From positions 62,001 to 126,000 of the forward strand of contig QJNS01000223.1 of assembly GCA_004154925.1 (NCBI GenBank): DNA of 64,000 nt, in the 5' to 3' direction. Shown here piece by piece: positions 35,925 to 47,708 of the stretch. The stretch is from Monosporascus cannonballus. Lineage: Eukaryota > Ascomycota > Sordariomycetes > Xylariales. The notes under the pieces are model-generated. The model saw only the letters and a list, made by a program, of their open reading frames with translations. It had not been told where the DNA came from and made no database searches. How positions within the stretch are numbered: position 1 is the first letter of the stretch; every line of letters starts with the position of its first letter. The position numbers were made by a program, and so were the translations under genes.

Positions 35925-37008
35925 TAAGGGGGGATTCAGTGAAGATTCGCGGTGAGCAAGAAAGAGGGTATATATCCTAAGGGACGAGTAGAGAGGGTGA
36001 ATAGATATATGGGTAGGCAGGAGCGCTGGCTCTGTTGTCCGTCGAATTAAAAAACCTTAATCGCGGTTGGCTTAAAAAGAGTTCTCTTAAAACCGTCCCG
36101 TAAGCCTTAAAGCTGGTATGTAATAGGAGATCCGCGTAATTTGTTAGGAATCATGGACGGAATTTTTGACCGTGAACGGGTTCTTTGTAGAGTTTCTTCA
36201 GAAATGTACAGTGGAACCCGATAACATCCGCAATTTGCCCAATATATGTACAAATCGAATAACGCCTATGATTCTACTCTTTGAAAACCTGATTAAGGTG
36301 CAGTTCGTAAACTTTCAATATCGCTTGCTGAATAGCCTTTTTGATGGCAATAGTACAAATGTCACAAATCTCGACGAATCAAAAAAATCAGCTATCGACC
36401 GACAATCTTATCACGCAAAAGTGGGAATTGAACCCAGCAAAACATTCAGCGCCCTTGAACCACCGACCCGGGGCACAAGCCCCATAATACATTGCCGGAA
36501 TATCCTAAGTATATTCAGAATCAGCCGCCGATGCTGGAAGTTTCCGAACTGCCCCTGAATCTTTTCATCTGACTTGAGATGGCCCCAGTCTAAACGCTTA
36601 ACCACTCCATGACCGGTGTTAGAATTAGAACCGGCTCATGAATGTACCCGATCTGAGCGTCTGGCAAGTATCATGATGAGCATCATCAGTACCTAAATTG
36701 CCCTATTGAATGAAATCTCTGGTGTGCAGGTACAACTAGAGGCGCTAAAGCTTCCCGTTAGGTCTTTGATCAATGACCAATAAAACACAGTGCGAGACGA
36801 TACATTCGATAACGGACAGCCCACCAAGGCCAAAGCCGCGCCGATGACGACGTCCGGTCATCGACTCTCCCCTGTCCGACTCTGAGCACCGTAACCTCGC
36901 AACACGCGACTGCCTCTTCCCCTCCGAATCAACACACCCAGAGGGCGTACTTTACAGACGGACAATGCGCCCATCGGAGCCGATAGAATACTCCAGGATA
37001 CGGCGAAC
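35925..37008. other. Divergent intergenic region, Rix7 / Vps20
   Basis: About 1.1 kb with the 5' ends of two divergent genes. It contains a tRNA-like relic (36,420-36,620, listed separately) and otherwise no readable gene. The open frame at 36,166-36,558 overlaps that relic and shows no protein signal. Confidence 0.5.
36420..36620 (-). pseudogene. Class II tRNA-like relic
   Basis: On the minus strand an A-box-like GGAGTGGTTAAGCG (D arm of Ser/Leu-type tRNAs) lies near 36,598-36,611. Near 36,468-36,485 GGGGCTTGTGCCCC resembles a long variable arm. Near 36,427-36,441 TGGGTTCAATTCCCA forms a T-arm-like hairpin containing a B-box. The pieces are in tRNA order but spread over about 200 bases. The presumed acceptor strands do not pair and no clear anticodon loop exists. 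It may be a decayed tRNA-Ser/Leu with an insertion, or a tRNA-derived SINE-like fragment. Confidence 0.35.
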
Positions 37009-37933
37009 ATGGGCAACTCCTCAAGCAAGATAACAGCCCAGGACAAGTAAGTAGAACAGCAGAAGTAGCAGTAGTACTGATTACGACGATGCGCCTCAAT
37101 CCCCCTTACCGATATACGTCCTTACCTACCTATTCACTCTATACCACCTACACCCCCTCAGACAACAAGCCCCCAGGCATTAGCACGCGCGCTGGACTGA
37201 CATTGGCGCGCCGGCGGGGGGAAACAAACAGGGCGATCCTCGACCTCAAGAACCAGCGGGACAAGCTGCACCAGTACCAGCGGCGGATCGGCGCGCTGAC
37301 GGAGCGGGAGACGGAGGCGGCCCGGGCGCTGCTGGCGCGGGGGGACCGGCCGCGGGCGCTGCTGGCGCTGCGGCGCAAGAAGTACCAGGAGCAGCTGCTC
37401 TCGCGGACCGACGCGCAGCTGGCGCAGCTGGAGCGGCTGACGCGCGACGTCGAGTTCGCCGCCATCCAGCGCGACGTCGTCTTCGGCCTGCGCGAGGGCA
37501 CGCGCGTGTTGCGCGAGATCCACCAGGAGATGGGCGGCCTCGAGCACGTCGAGAAGCTCATGGGCGAGACGGCCGACGCCATCGCCTACCAGCAGGTGAG
37601 TGAACGAGTGACCCCAGCAGGAGAATGGGAAGACGGTGATGGGCGATGATGACAATCAAAAATCAAACCCGACGATGGCTTATTGTTAACACCCCCCCGC
37701 TTTGTGCGATATAGGAAATAAGCGACATGCTCGGCGGACGCATGACGAATCAGGACGAGGACGAAGTCGAAGACGAGCTGGCCGCCCTCGAGAACGAAGT
37801 GAACGCACCTGCTCCGAAATTGCCTGCTGCGCCGGACACGGCACTCCCCGAAGTCCCGGCGCAGAGAGGGGAAGTAGAGAGGGCGCCAGGGCGGGAAAAG
37901 CAAGCGGAGAGGAGGGCGATGCTCGCCTCCTGA
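37009..37933 (+). CDS. vps20: ESCRT-III subunit Vps20 (CHMP6-like)
   Basis: Snf7-family protein that starts ESCRT-III assembly on endosomes during multivesicular body sorting. Three exons (37,009-37,046; 37,232-37,595; 37,715-37,933) join in phase to 206 residues. The N-terminus MGNSSSKITAQDK carries a Gly2 myristoylation signal, a hallmark of Vps20. It continues AILDLKNQRDKLHQYQ, ALLALRRKKYQ, RDVVFGLREGT and MGGLEHVEKLMGETADAI, the conserved Snf7 core helices, then acidic TNQDEDEVEDELAAL and a Pro/Ala-rich tail. Introns of 185 and 119 bases have GTAAGT/GTGAGT donors. The third exon is tied in by phase and by the conserved EISDMLGG stretch at the junction. The gene diverges from Rix7 and converges on the DUF2293 gene. 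Confidence 0.95.
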
Positions 37934-38549
37934 GGGAGGGGTTTATTTATATATAGTAGAGGCACGGACGAGGTAGATTCTCGGATAGATTTTCTCGACT
38001 AGGCGTTATCTATGGGGACTCTCACGGAAGCGGTTAATTATCCTTTTGACATCACTTTACTCTCAGAAAATAACATTGTAATTGGTGCACAATTTGTACA
38101 CAGTTGCTGCTGTTTGATTCTATATACGGAAAATGGGTATCGGGGCCAAGGCCTTCTCTGGACAGTCAATACAAAAGCCCAACCGGAATGCGACCACGTC
38201 TATCTGCCATGTAGTGACAGCCTCCCTTTGTGCATAGAAACCTGAACCCGTCGAAGACATCGAGCCTCGAGCCTTATGCCAGTGCAATAACGCCATCCAT
38301 GCAGTCATGCAACCCGTGCAATCATGCCATATACAATGCCTTTATCAACACCCTTCATGCTTGGATATCGTAACATCGTCGCCGTGGAAAGTCCCGGGGT
38401 ATATATAGCTGCCTCCAAGACTCCGAAATGCTTCCGTCCGCCCCGTGTTTCGCTTACGCGTTTACCGACCTGGCTCCTTGGAAACTGGAAATCATAGGAT
38501 ATTACAACCAAAAAGCCAGCCACTTGTCAAGAGGTTGTTTTGTTAGTGC
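37934..38549. other. Convergent intergenic region, Vps20 / DUF2293 gene
   Basis: About 0.6 kb between the 3' ends of two genes. I saw no further gene, RNA or strong repeat. Short open frames on both strands look accidental. Confidence 0.5.
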
Positions 38550-41486
38550 TTAGTCCACCCATATTGTCTCCCGTTGGGTTGGCCGATGTCCTGGCGCTGG
38601 CACATGGGGTTTGCCGTACTGGGCCGGACCCGCGAATGACGAGGACGGTTGGTTAATCCGTGAGAAATCCGGGTCGATAATACATGGCTCCAGGGCGATA
38701 GTTGGTCTGTACCAATGATCGCTTTGTCGATCTCCAGAGAAATACGGCCTTGACCCGAAACCAGGACTCTCCTGGTCTCGATCCGGTGCATATCCCGTAC
38801 GCCTGAGAGTGTACGTTAGTTTATACAGCCAAGACGCAGACTTAGTAGCCTTATAGGCTAGTCACCGGACTGTACCCAAACTAGCCAGCAATACGCCAGC
38901 ATGCAAATAACTCACATTTCAAACCGACCCGGAGACCGGGGAATTGATTGTATTCCTCTAGGAATGTTACCAGCACGTTCTAGCGGTCGGTGCAATGAGT
39001 GATGACCCTGCGGGATTTCCCTGTAATAAATAGGTTGATAACCGGGCTGGACTTCAGTTGAGTTCCGATGAGGCTCTGATGATAAAGGCAGTAGGGGTCC
39101 TTGCTGAGACTGAGAAGTAGTACCGACACGGTCATGAGAGGCATCGCCATGCGGGTAGTTGGGAACCATTGGCCCATCATAGTAGGGTCGTTCTCCAGGG
39201 TACAAGCGAGATGGCCCTAAACCGGGATCATACACAACCTCTCGTTTCCGCGGTGGATTTATATCGAACCTTTCCTGAAGCGGGCGTTCTCGTACCTCGA
39301 CAACTGGTTGCTGGCGGTAAAGACGGTCATCGCCAATCGCGATCGGGTTAGCCCTCGTTCTAAGAGGGACTTCCTCCCGGCCACGAGGTAAGTATTCCCG
39401 GGTGGGTACTACAACAGCCTGTCCTGGTGGCCTATTTTCGTCCCTTTGCACCTCCGGAGCAGCAGCGGAAGCATATTCCAATGGCGCGAGACGCGATCCA
39501 TGGCCTGTACTCGCATGGCTTAGCGGAATAAAAGGACGAGGAGGCACATCATAATCTTCTGGGAAGTAAGTTGCAATACGGCTGCGCTTTGGAGCCCTTT
39601 TATCACTAACATGTTCGAGCGCGGGGGAGCGAGCACGACGGACATAGGCACCAGGTTGATCGGTACGAGTTATTATGCGAGGAGCTTCCGCATTTTCCCG
39701 GTATTCATGGTGCATAGAACGGAATCCGTACTGGGAAGGCTCGTAGATGGTAGGGGACCTGGGCTCGATTGACGGCAACAACATGTCTTGTAGGCCAGTT
39801 GTTATTGGGGAGACTGCAGATCGGGAATGATCGTGCTGGACGGACGGCCCAACTTTGGGCCGCTGACTCTCCGAAATACGGACGAGCCCAGGTGACGCGG
39901 GATAACTATGGTCCTCGGAAGGACCATGAGACCGTCTACTCGTCACCTCTCCTGGTACGTTGCTAGGGAAGTGCGCGCGCTCGGGACCCAACTGTACGCG
40001 AGTAGAGGCATGTCTAGGGGATAGCGCACAATAAGTGGCCGGTAACGTCTCCCTAGTAAACTGTCCTGGTTGATGCGAGGGAGGGCTGCTTGTTAAATCC
40101 ACCATAGGGGTAGGTAAATGTGAGGCTGCATTGGCACCATTGTCGCCATTTTGCCCATGCTCGTGGGCGATAGACTCAGCCACTGCAGCGTATCTTCTAA
40201 ACCGCTGCGCAGCTTTCCGAGAAGTCTTCCTTTCCGTCCTGGTCATGACATTCTGTCTAGCCGGGCTGATTGGACCTCCGTAGGCAGAAACATGCCCATT
40301 GCTCTGGACTAGAGCTGGACCACTGGTCGTCGCTATATCGCGTGAAGCAAAATCGTTGCTTGGTGGTGCAGCGATAGAAATGGTGCAGGAATTCCGAGCT
40401 GATACGTGCTCTGGGCTAGAGCTCTCATACTCTGAATCATCCTCGCTATCAGAGATCTCAATGACCTCTCGAAGGATCTCGTCAAGCTGGTCACGGCCCG
40501 TTTCTTCGTCCCCTCGCCACTTGACGATAATGTCCAAGCACGGCTTTTCTACTGCTTTCCGGGCGTTTGCCCAATCGGTCTCCTTGAGGAGCTCGTCGTA
40601 ACGGGTTTTCGTATGTCTAATGTAAGCAAGCGCTGCTAGCTGAACACGCCTCGCCAACGTTAGATCTTTTGCCATACCCACTTTGTAGTCGCCGTGGAAT
40701 TTTCCATCCTGTTTCCATAGTAAGCCGGCGAGTCCTGGAGCGACGCTACTACAATAGCATGTGAAGAGGCGCTTGACCTACTTTCTTAAAGGCGTGCTGT
40801 ATAATCTCCTGGCGATCGATATTGGGAATTCTGGGGAAAAGATCTCTCAAAACAGCGTCAGCTTGTCTGTTAATATCTCGCTGACTCTCTGGTATTGGCT
40901 CGGGTTCTCCAGGTCGTGCGGCTTGGGCAGCCTGCTCGTATTTCCCATTTTCGATCAAGTAGGCGCGAGCTTGCTCGACGATGGTCTGCCTAAAATGGTA
41001 GCCAACACGGTTCATGTGATGTTCGAGCAGGTCGGGATTTTTGGCATCCTTGGTTAATGGTCAGCTTCCTTCGAAAGGCGTTATAGGTGGACAGGCATAC
41101 AGAGACAATAAAAATCATAGCATCTTGCTCGCGCGACAACTCCTTGCAGGTTGTGGTCAGGTCGGGGTTTCCTGTGGCGATAAACTCGAAGCCGGGTGGC
41201 GGATGTCTGTCGGTGGTGATCTGTCCCAAGATGATGAGCGCGTGTGCGCCAGGTTTGGCGATGCTGATGCTAGCTAGCCTACCTCGAATTCCAACCTTTT
41301 CTTCTTGTCCGTGTTTTCGACTGATTCAAAATACGTCTTGTGCTTCACTTTCGGCGGCTGCTTTAAAGGGTTAAGATTTTGCCAGATATGGTCACTATAC
41401 TGCTGGGCTCTGTCGCGCTTGATCCGGCGAGCGAGAGCCTGCGACCCTTTTGCGGACGCGGGAACCTTTTTCTTGTCTCTGGCCAT
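38550..41486 (-). CDS. DUF2293-domain protein, 878 aa, function unknown
   Basis: Five exons on the minus strand join in phase: 41,283-41,486, 41,101-41,220, 40,782-41,048, 38,916-40,708 and 38,550-38,802. The start is ATG at 41,486 (MARDKKKVPASAKGSQ). Residues about 55-197 hold ITTDRHPPPGFEF, KELSREQDAMIFIVS and LRDLFPRIPNIDRQEI. After the exon 3/4 junction come LARRVQLAALAYIRHTKTRYD and CLDIIVKWRGDEETGRDQL, the conserved DUF2293 core of fungal proteins. The rest (about 280-870) is low-complexity, rich in Ser, Pro, Arg and Asp, with an acidic DSEDDSE patch, likely disordered, and the protein ends RETIWVD. No catalytic motif is visible. A basic N-terminus could suggest nuclear or nucleolar location (inference). 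It shares its upstream region with Atp5. Confidence 0.85.
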
Positions 41487-42397
41487 CACGACAGCTTTTG
41501 TGGTCCTAACCTTACCGTTACCATGATAGAGGTAAAAAGGAAAAGAGACCAGACGCGGATGACGCAGAGTATTGGTACTGAAAAATATAGAAAATGACTG
41601 ATGCCGGGTGGTGGTGGCTACGATGAGAAAGCTACAGCTTCATACACAGATGAGAGCGTATAGGTGGGTATATATCCCGTTGGTCAGAACCCGCGAGGCA
41701 GTTGGCCTTGCCTCCGCCCTTTTGCCTTGCTTTCCAGCAGGGAGGGAAGGTTCACAGAAGGAAACGTGCTATCACAGAAAGCAAAAGCCTCCCAACAGTG
41801 GTGGATGGAGTGGCTTTTCTTATCTTTCCAAACGATGAAAGCGCTCTCCGAAACAGGCGAATCCAAAAAGCACAGCTGCAGACAGACAGACAGACAACTG
41901 AATGTTGAAGTGGGAAAGTCCTGAGAGATCAGAAACTGCGGAGACCCGCACATGCCAGTAATTAAAAGGCCCAGGACGGGAACATCAAAGTCTGCGCAAT
42001 CAGCGTGCATTTGGGCAGCGATCGGGGCCAATAGCGGAGGCAAGATCACACGATTCAGGCACCTCAGCACCTAAGCACTCTCGGGGCATTAGATCTATGC
42101 ACCTAATTACCTACCTAGTAAGTACCTACATACAGAATCTGCGAGACACTGCACCAGCCACGAAGCCAACTTCCACTTTTTTCCACCAGCCACTTTGCAG
42201 ACCCGAGCCACGTAGGACCTCGATACCGTGTTACTTGGTGCGAGGTACCTCATTAACAAAAAAATTGGTGCCTCATTTCTAAGGTCATCCGTAGTCCCGA
42301 AAATTGTCGGTGCTAAGCAACCACCCTCACTCACCCGAGCTCTGTCGAACCGAAAAACGTTAACACCATCCCTCCATCCCCCCATCTTCTAATCGCC
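41487..42397. promoter_or_regulatory. Shared divergent promoter region, DUF2293 gene / Atp5
   Basis: The 911 bases separate the start codons of two divergent genes, so both promoters must lie here. Visible items: a short CAGA tandem repeat (41,879-41,896), TACCTACCTAGTAAGTACCT near 42,110-42,127, and a C/T-rich stretch ending just before the Atp5 ATG (42,366-42,392). I see no additional gene. Confidence 0.5.
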
Positions 42398-43364
42398 ATG
42401 CTGTCCCGACAAGCAATCCGCTCGATTCGAGCTGCGGCTCCGGCGCGGACGATTGCCCGGACTCCCGTGCGATCTTACGCCGCCGCCGCCGCCAGTGCCA
42501 CGCAAGACGTCAAGCCCCCCATCGCCGTCTATGGTGTCGACGGCACCTACGCCACTGCCCTGGTACGCAACGAAACATCCGATCCCCTGCCTAGCTTTCA
42601 CAGCTGCCCCCGGGGGTGGCCAATTGGTTGCCGACGTGCCGGACTGGGACGTTGTGGAGTTGTTGGCCGTGCGAGAAATCGGGCGAGGGTTCTATTTACT
42701 GACATGAGCCATTTATCAAAATATAGTACACGGCGGCCGTGAAGACGTCGACCCTGGAGCCGACGGCCAAGGCTCTGACCAGCCTCGGCGACCTCTACGC
42801 CCGTGACGCCAAGCTGGCCGCCATCCTCGAGACGCCGACGCTGTCTGACGCCGACAAGAGCGCCATCGTGGCCGAGCTGCAGAAGTCCCTGGGCGGCGCC
42901 GCCAACAACGAGACGGTCAAGAACTTCCTCGCCACGCTGGCCGAGAACAACCGCCTCGGCATACTCAAGGGCGTCGTCGACAAGTTCGCCGAGATCATCA
43001 GCGCCTCGCGCGGCGAGGTCGAGCTGGTCGTCACCAGCGCTCAGGTACGAAGCCCAAAGAACTTTCCCTCCCCGCCCCCCGGGCTTTCGAGTGGGAACGG
43101 GAATCGGGAGGGGCTGTGGACTTGATACGGGAACTGTCTCGCTAACATGGTCACCACCAGCAACTGGACAACAAGACCCTCAACCGCCTCGAGACCGCAG
43201 TCTCCAAGTCCCGGTACAGCCAGGGCAAGAAGCTGAAGGTCAGGAACGAGGTGAACCCGGACATCCTCGGCGGGCTGATCGTCGAGATCGGCGACCGCAC
43301 CATCGACCTCTCCGTCTCCTCCAAGCTCGCCAAGATGAACAAGCTCCTCAACGACACCCTGTAG
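42398..43364 (+). CDS. atp5: ATP synthase OSCP subunit (subunit 5, mitochondrial)
   Basis: Oligomycin-sensitivity-conferring protein, which links the F1 head to the peripheral stalk of mitochondrial ATP synthase. Exons 42,398-42,562, 42,727-43,044 and 43,161-43,364 join exactly in phase to 228 residues, close to the fungal norm. The N-terminus (MLSRQAIRSIRAAAPARTIA) is a basic, Ser/Ala-rich mitochondrial presequence. It is followed by IAVYGVDGTYATALYTAAV, LLARD-type helices and FLATLAENNRLGILKGVVD. The conserved C-terminus is LGGLIVEIGDRTIDLSV...KLAKMNKLL. The third exon begins QQLDNKTLNRLE after a 116-base intron. The gene diverges from the DUF2293 gene and converges on the GH63 gene. Confidence 0.96.
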
Positions 43365-44166
43365 AATATCTTCTTCCTTTAATGCAATCGAGGGGCCCCG
43401 GAAGAAAGGGGAGGGGCGCGAAAGCGAAAGCGGAAGCTCCCGGAGGGGAAACTCTTCGTGACGTGGTTTCTCTCCGGGAGAATACCGCTATGTATATGGT
43501 GTTAAAATAGAAGAAGCATTCATGCCCCCCCCCTCCCACCCGCTGCCACCGACAGTGCTTTTTAGTTGCTCATCAGTCGATGTGGGCAGTACCTGGACAC
43601 GTCGAGGCCGGATACGTCGTCCTGCTTTACGTTACGAGCCTTGATCCAACAAAGCCAGGAGATTACCAGCACCGCTCATGTTCCAGCATACCGATCCACT
43701 ACGAGTTCGCCAAATCGTAGCACGTACCAGAGGTTACTGTGAGCGACCTGTATATAAGATCTCATTGGGTAAACCGTTCCGTTACAGTGCGCTTAAGTAA
43801 GTAGTGCGATAAATGGACTCGTAACGGATCTATAAAGCCATATGTCCTGAGCTCGAACTGCCTTGTATTGAAAGTATCGATGAGATCTAGATCCTCTACA
43901 GCGTCCCCGCATTCCAAAAACTGAAAAACAATAGGGGGAGCTTTTGCCCACGCAGGATCCCCCCTTCCTAGCTCCTTTTCTCTCCTATAACCGACCGACT
44001 CGTGTACTACGTCCGTCGTCCTGTCTGAATTCTCTTCCGCGTCTCTAATTTTACTCTAACCTCTACCTCAAGTCGATGCTGGTCTTTACTTCTAGCCTAT
44101 GCCGTCTACTAACTAGCCCATATTTCTTTGATTCTGGGAATGCTCAGCTGAAATAGCCGCGGGCCC
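43365..44166. other. Convergent intergenic region, Atp5 / GH63 gene
   Basis: About 0.8 kb between two 3' ends. No gene or RNA recognised. Open frames here are short or antisense extensions of Atp5. Confidence 0.5.
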
Positions 44167-47100
44167 TCAAGGCCGCGCCTCGTACTCGTCGACGTGCCCA
44201 AACCCGTCATACTCCTGGTCCAACTTGACGCGCTCCAGCTGGTCCACGACGTACCGGTGTAGGTGAACGTTAGCCTCCTTGACCTCCGCCTCGCGGTCGG
44301 GATCGTCGTCACCGTAGACGCTGCGGGCGTCGAGCTGGTCGTCCCCGTTGATGTCGAAATCGCTGCGCGCGCCAATGGACCTGGCGGTCGATGACCGGCG
44401 CACGTGCCCACGCGGCTTCTGCGGCTTGGGGGTACCAAGAGTGACACTCCGAGAGAGCATGTCGTCGAAGTAGTGCGACATGCCGCAAGTTGGCGTACGC
44501 GGTGTCTGTGGGAGGCGGCAGCTGACGCTGCGGCGGTGTGTCAGTCATCATCTAGAGAGTTACGGGTACTAATACGAATAAAACCTACCCCGTATCATGG
44601 ATCATCCGGGCGATCAGGCCGGTCCAACCACACTGGTGCGTCGCACCCAATCCACGACCCGTGTCACCATCGAAGAACTCATGGAACCACAAGTAGTCCT
44701 TCCAGTTGGGGTCGAAATCCAGGAGGTCGCTCCCGCCATTGATGCTCCGTCGGCCATCGTCGCCGCGAGCAAACAAGTGTTGTAACCGATGTTGAATCTC
44801 CTCTGAAACGTGACCCAAGTGCATATAATAGCCCGACCCCGTGGGACACTCCACTTTGAATTTCTGGCCGTAGAAGAGGTAGAATCGCTGGAGGGATTCG
44901 ACCAACAGAAAGTTCACAGCAAGCCAGACCGGTCCTCTCCAGTTGCTGTTACCACCAAACAGCCCACTGTCCGAGTCGCCTGGTACGTACCCGACCGTAA
45001 ATTTCTGGCCGTTGACGTCCATGGAGTACGGGTTTTCTTTATGGTACCGCGAGAGAGATCGGATACCGTGGTCACTGAAGAACTCGTCCTCATCGAGCAT
45101 GCGGTGTAGGATCTTCTCCAGTCGATCTTTGCTCACTAAAGAAAGAAGGATGCGGTCCCCTTTGCCTCTCTTCCGGATACTTGCCATATTCCTCTCCGCC
45201 AAGTCGGGTCGATTCTCTACGAACCAATCCACCCGCTTCTTGAACGATGATAGCTTGTTGATCAGCTCTGGCTCCAACGTCAATGTTGCATAAAGAGGAA
45301 TCAAGCCAACCAGAGACCGGACAGGAAGCTGCTGCACCCATGGGCTTCCCCAGGAGATCGCATCATAGTAGAAGCCGTCTTCCTCGTTCCATAACGACTT
45401 CTCCTGCGAGCTCGTTTTAAAGGTCATGGCATCGCTGATATATATAAAATGCTCGAAGAATTTAGAAGCGATGTCTTCGTACGTGCGTCGGTGCTTGGCC
45501 AGCTCAAGCGCAATGTTGAGCATGCAGAGACAGTAGAAGGCCATCCATCCCGTACTGTCGGCTTGCTCAAGGACTCCGCCAGTTGGTAAGGGCTCGGAGC
45601 GATTGAAGAGGCCGATGTTGTCCAGTCCGAGGAAACCTCCCTCGAAGACATTTTTGCCTTCCGTGTCCTTTCGGTTAACCCACCAGGTGAAGTTCAGAAG
45701 CAGCTTCTGGAAGACTCTCTCGAGGAAGTCAAGATCTTGCCTCCCGTATAACTTCCGTTCAATCTTGAACACGCGAAATGTCGCCCAGGCATGCACTGGG
45801 GGGTTGACATCGCTGAAGTTCCATTCATATCTACCCTGGGTCAGCTGCCTTTCCGAGATAGAGAACCAGGGACTGGACATACGCCGGAAGTGCGCCGTTG
45901 GGATGGCAGTACCATTCTCTCGTGAACAGGTCGATCTGCTTTTTGGCAAAGTCTGGATCTATCATAGCGAGCGGAATACAGTGGAATGCGGAGTCCCACA
46001 CCGCAAAGAACGGGTACTCCCAAGAGTCCGGCATGGACAGGACGTCGTCGATGTACAAGTGTTTCCAATTCTCATTTCTGATGGACTTTCTCTCGGGAGG
46101 TGGTGGAGGATGAGCTGGATCGCCGTTTGCCCAATGCTCCCAGATGAATTGGTAGTATTGTTTGCACCACAACATGCCCGCAAATGCCTGCCGCTGAATA
46201 TTACGCAGGTCGTCGGCCATAGGCAACGGGCTGATTCGGTAGTAGAAATCATCAGCCTCCTCCCTCCTCTTCTCGATGATATCGTCAAACTCCTCTTCGT
46301 CGAGAAACGTCTCGTTCTTCCTCGAGAATCGGAAACGGACGACTACAACCCACGTTAGACTGCCGGATCAATCGAACTTGCCCGGGGGAAGACACACCTG
46401 CGCATTCTCCGGGACCGACACCGCCCGACTCATTGAACTGGAACCACGCCGCACACTTAGTGCCAGTCATGGCCGGGTTGATAGCCCCCTTCTCGCCGTC
46501 GACGACGTATTTATGGAAAGCGTCCTTCACATAGGGGACCTCATTCTTCACATCATAGAGGAGTTCGGTGTTAGTGTCGTTATCAGTGAAGATCAGCTCA
46601 GGCTCCACATCTGCACCATTGGCGACAACGCCGGGGGACGGCGACAGTAACACGTATCGATCACCCAGCTTGTAGTGTTTTGAGCGAACCATGTTCTCGG
46701 CATATGCCGAGATTGAAGGCTTCAACTCCTTCTTCTCCCTACCCCAAGCCCAAGTATTCCGAAACCAGACGTGAGGGATGATGTGAAGCGGAGCCGGACC
46801 GGGACCTCTGTTCCAGGCAGTAACACGGAAGAGGATCTCGTCAGGGTCGTCATCTTCCTTGGCCGTCTCGATTATAATATCCCAGTATCGGTCGTCTTCG
46901 AATATGCCTGTATCAATGAGCTGGTACTCCCTGTCCTGCTTTGTCCTACTAGCGTTCTCCTTGAGAAGATCTTCGTATGGAAAAGCTCTCTGCGGGTATT
47001 TGTAGAGGTACTTCATGTATGAATGCTAGCATATGTCAGCATCGACCCGGGGGTACGAACGCATATGTGGTCGGTCTTACAGTCTGTCATTCCAACGTCA

Positions 47101-47708
47101 GCGGATACGAGTGCCAGAGGCATGCAATTTAGACTTACTGGGGTGTTGTCAAGGTGGAAATGGGCTTCCTTGATGCTTTCGCCGTGGTTTCCTTGGGGGT
47201 TAGACAGACCAAAGAGGCGCTCCTTTAGAAACGGACTTGTCAATTGTTAGCTGTTTCTCCTATTTCGTAGACAGAGCTGTTTGACACACTCTTCTTCATT
47301 CCAGAAAGCGAATGCAATGTTCTGCAGACCGTGGGTGTCTGAGACCCCAGCGATTCCGTCTTCACCCCACCGATACGCTCGAGACCTCGCCTGGTCGTAT
47401 GTGAAGTCTACGAGACTCGTAGATTAGCAACAGCATTGGTACACTTGTAGGGACTCTGTATGATAAAGGCACACTTACGACTCCAGGCATCACCATCAGC
47501 ACTGTAATCCTCTCGTACTGCAAACCACGCCGTCAGTAAATCAGCTAGCAACACGAAAAGGGTGTCGTAGAAGGATCTGAATACCTGTGGCCCACTGCCG
47601 CTCGGCAACATAGGGACCCCATTTCTTCCAGTACTTGATACGATCACGATCCTCCTTAAGGCGCTTCTCTTCCGCCGTCAAGAAAGAATGGCCGTCGAGC
47701 AAAACCAT
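44167..47708 (-). CDS. GH63-family (MGH1-like) glycoside hydrolase, probably cytosolic
   Basis: Eight exons on the minus strand join in phase: 47,585-47,708, 47,479-47,517, 47,290-47,407, 47,139-47,235, 46,398-47,025, 45,883-46,342, 44,589-45,830 and 44,167-44,527, giving 1,022 residues. The N-terminus ([20 protein letters not shown]) has no signal peptide or anchor, unlike the ER trimming glucosidase I of the same family. Conserved blocks include [32 protein letters not shown] and WHxF-type [15 protein letters not shown] with D452 as likely general acid. [16 protein letters not shown] and [15 protein letters not shown] follow, with E873 as likely base, then [10 protein letters not shown]. 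The tail after residue 903 ([18 protein letters not shown]) is charged and variable. The substrate is unknown; homologs act on mannosylglycerate-like or glucosyl substrates. Confidence 0.88.

Noticed and set aside
45603..46358. 251-codon frame antisense to the GH63 gene
   Set aside because: Covers the GH63 catalytic region, crosses two of its introns and shows no conserved protein features.
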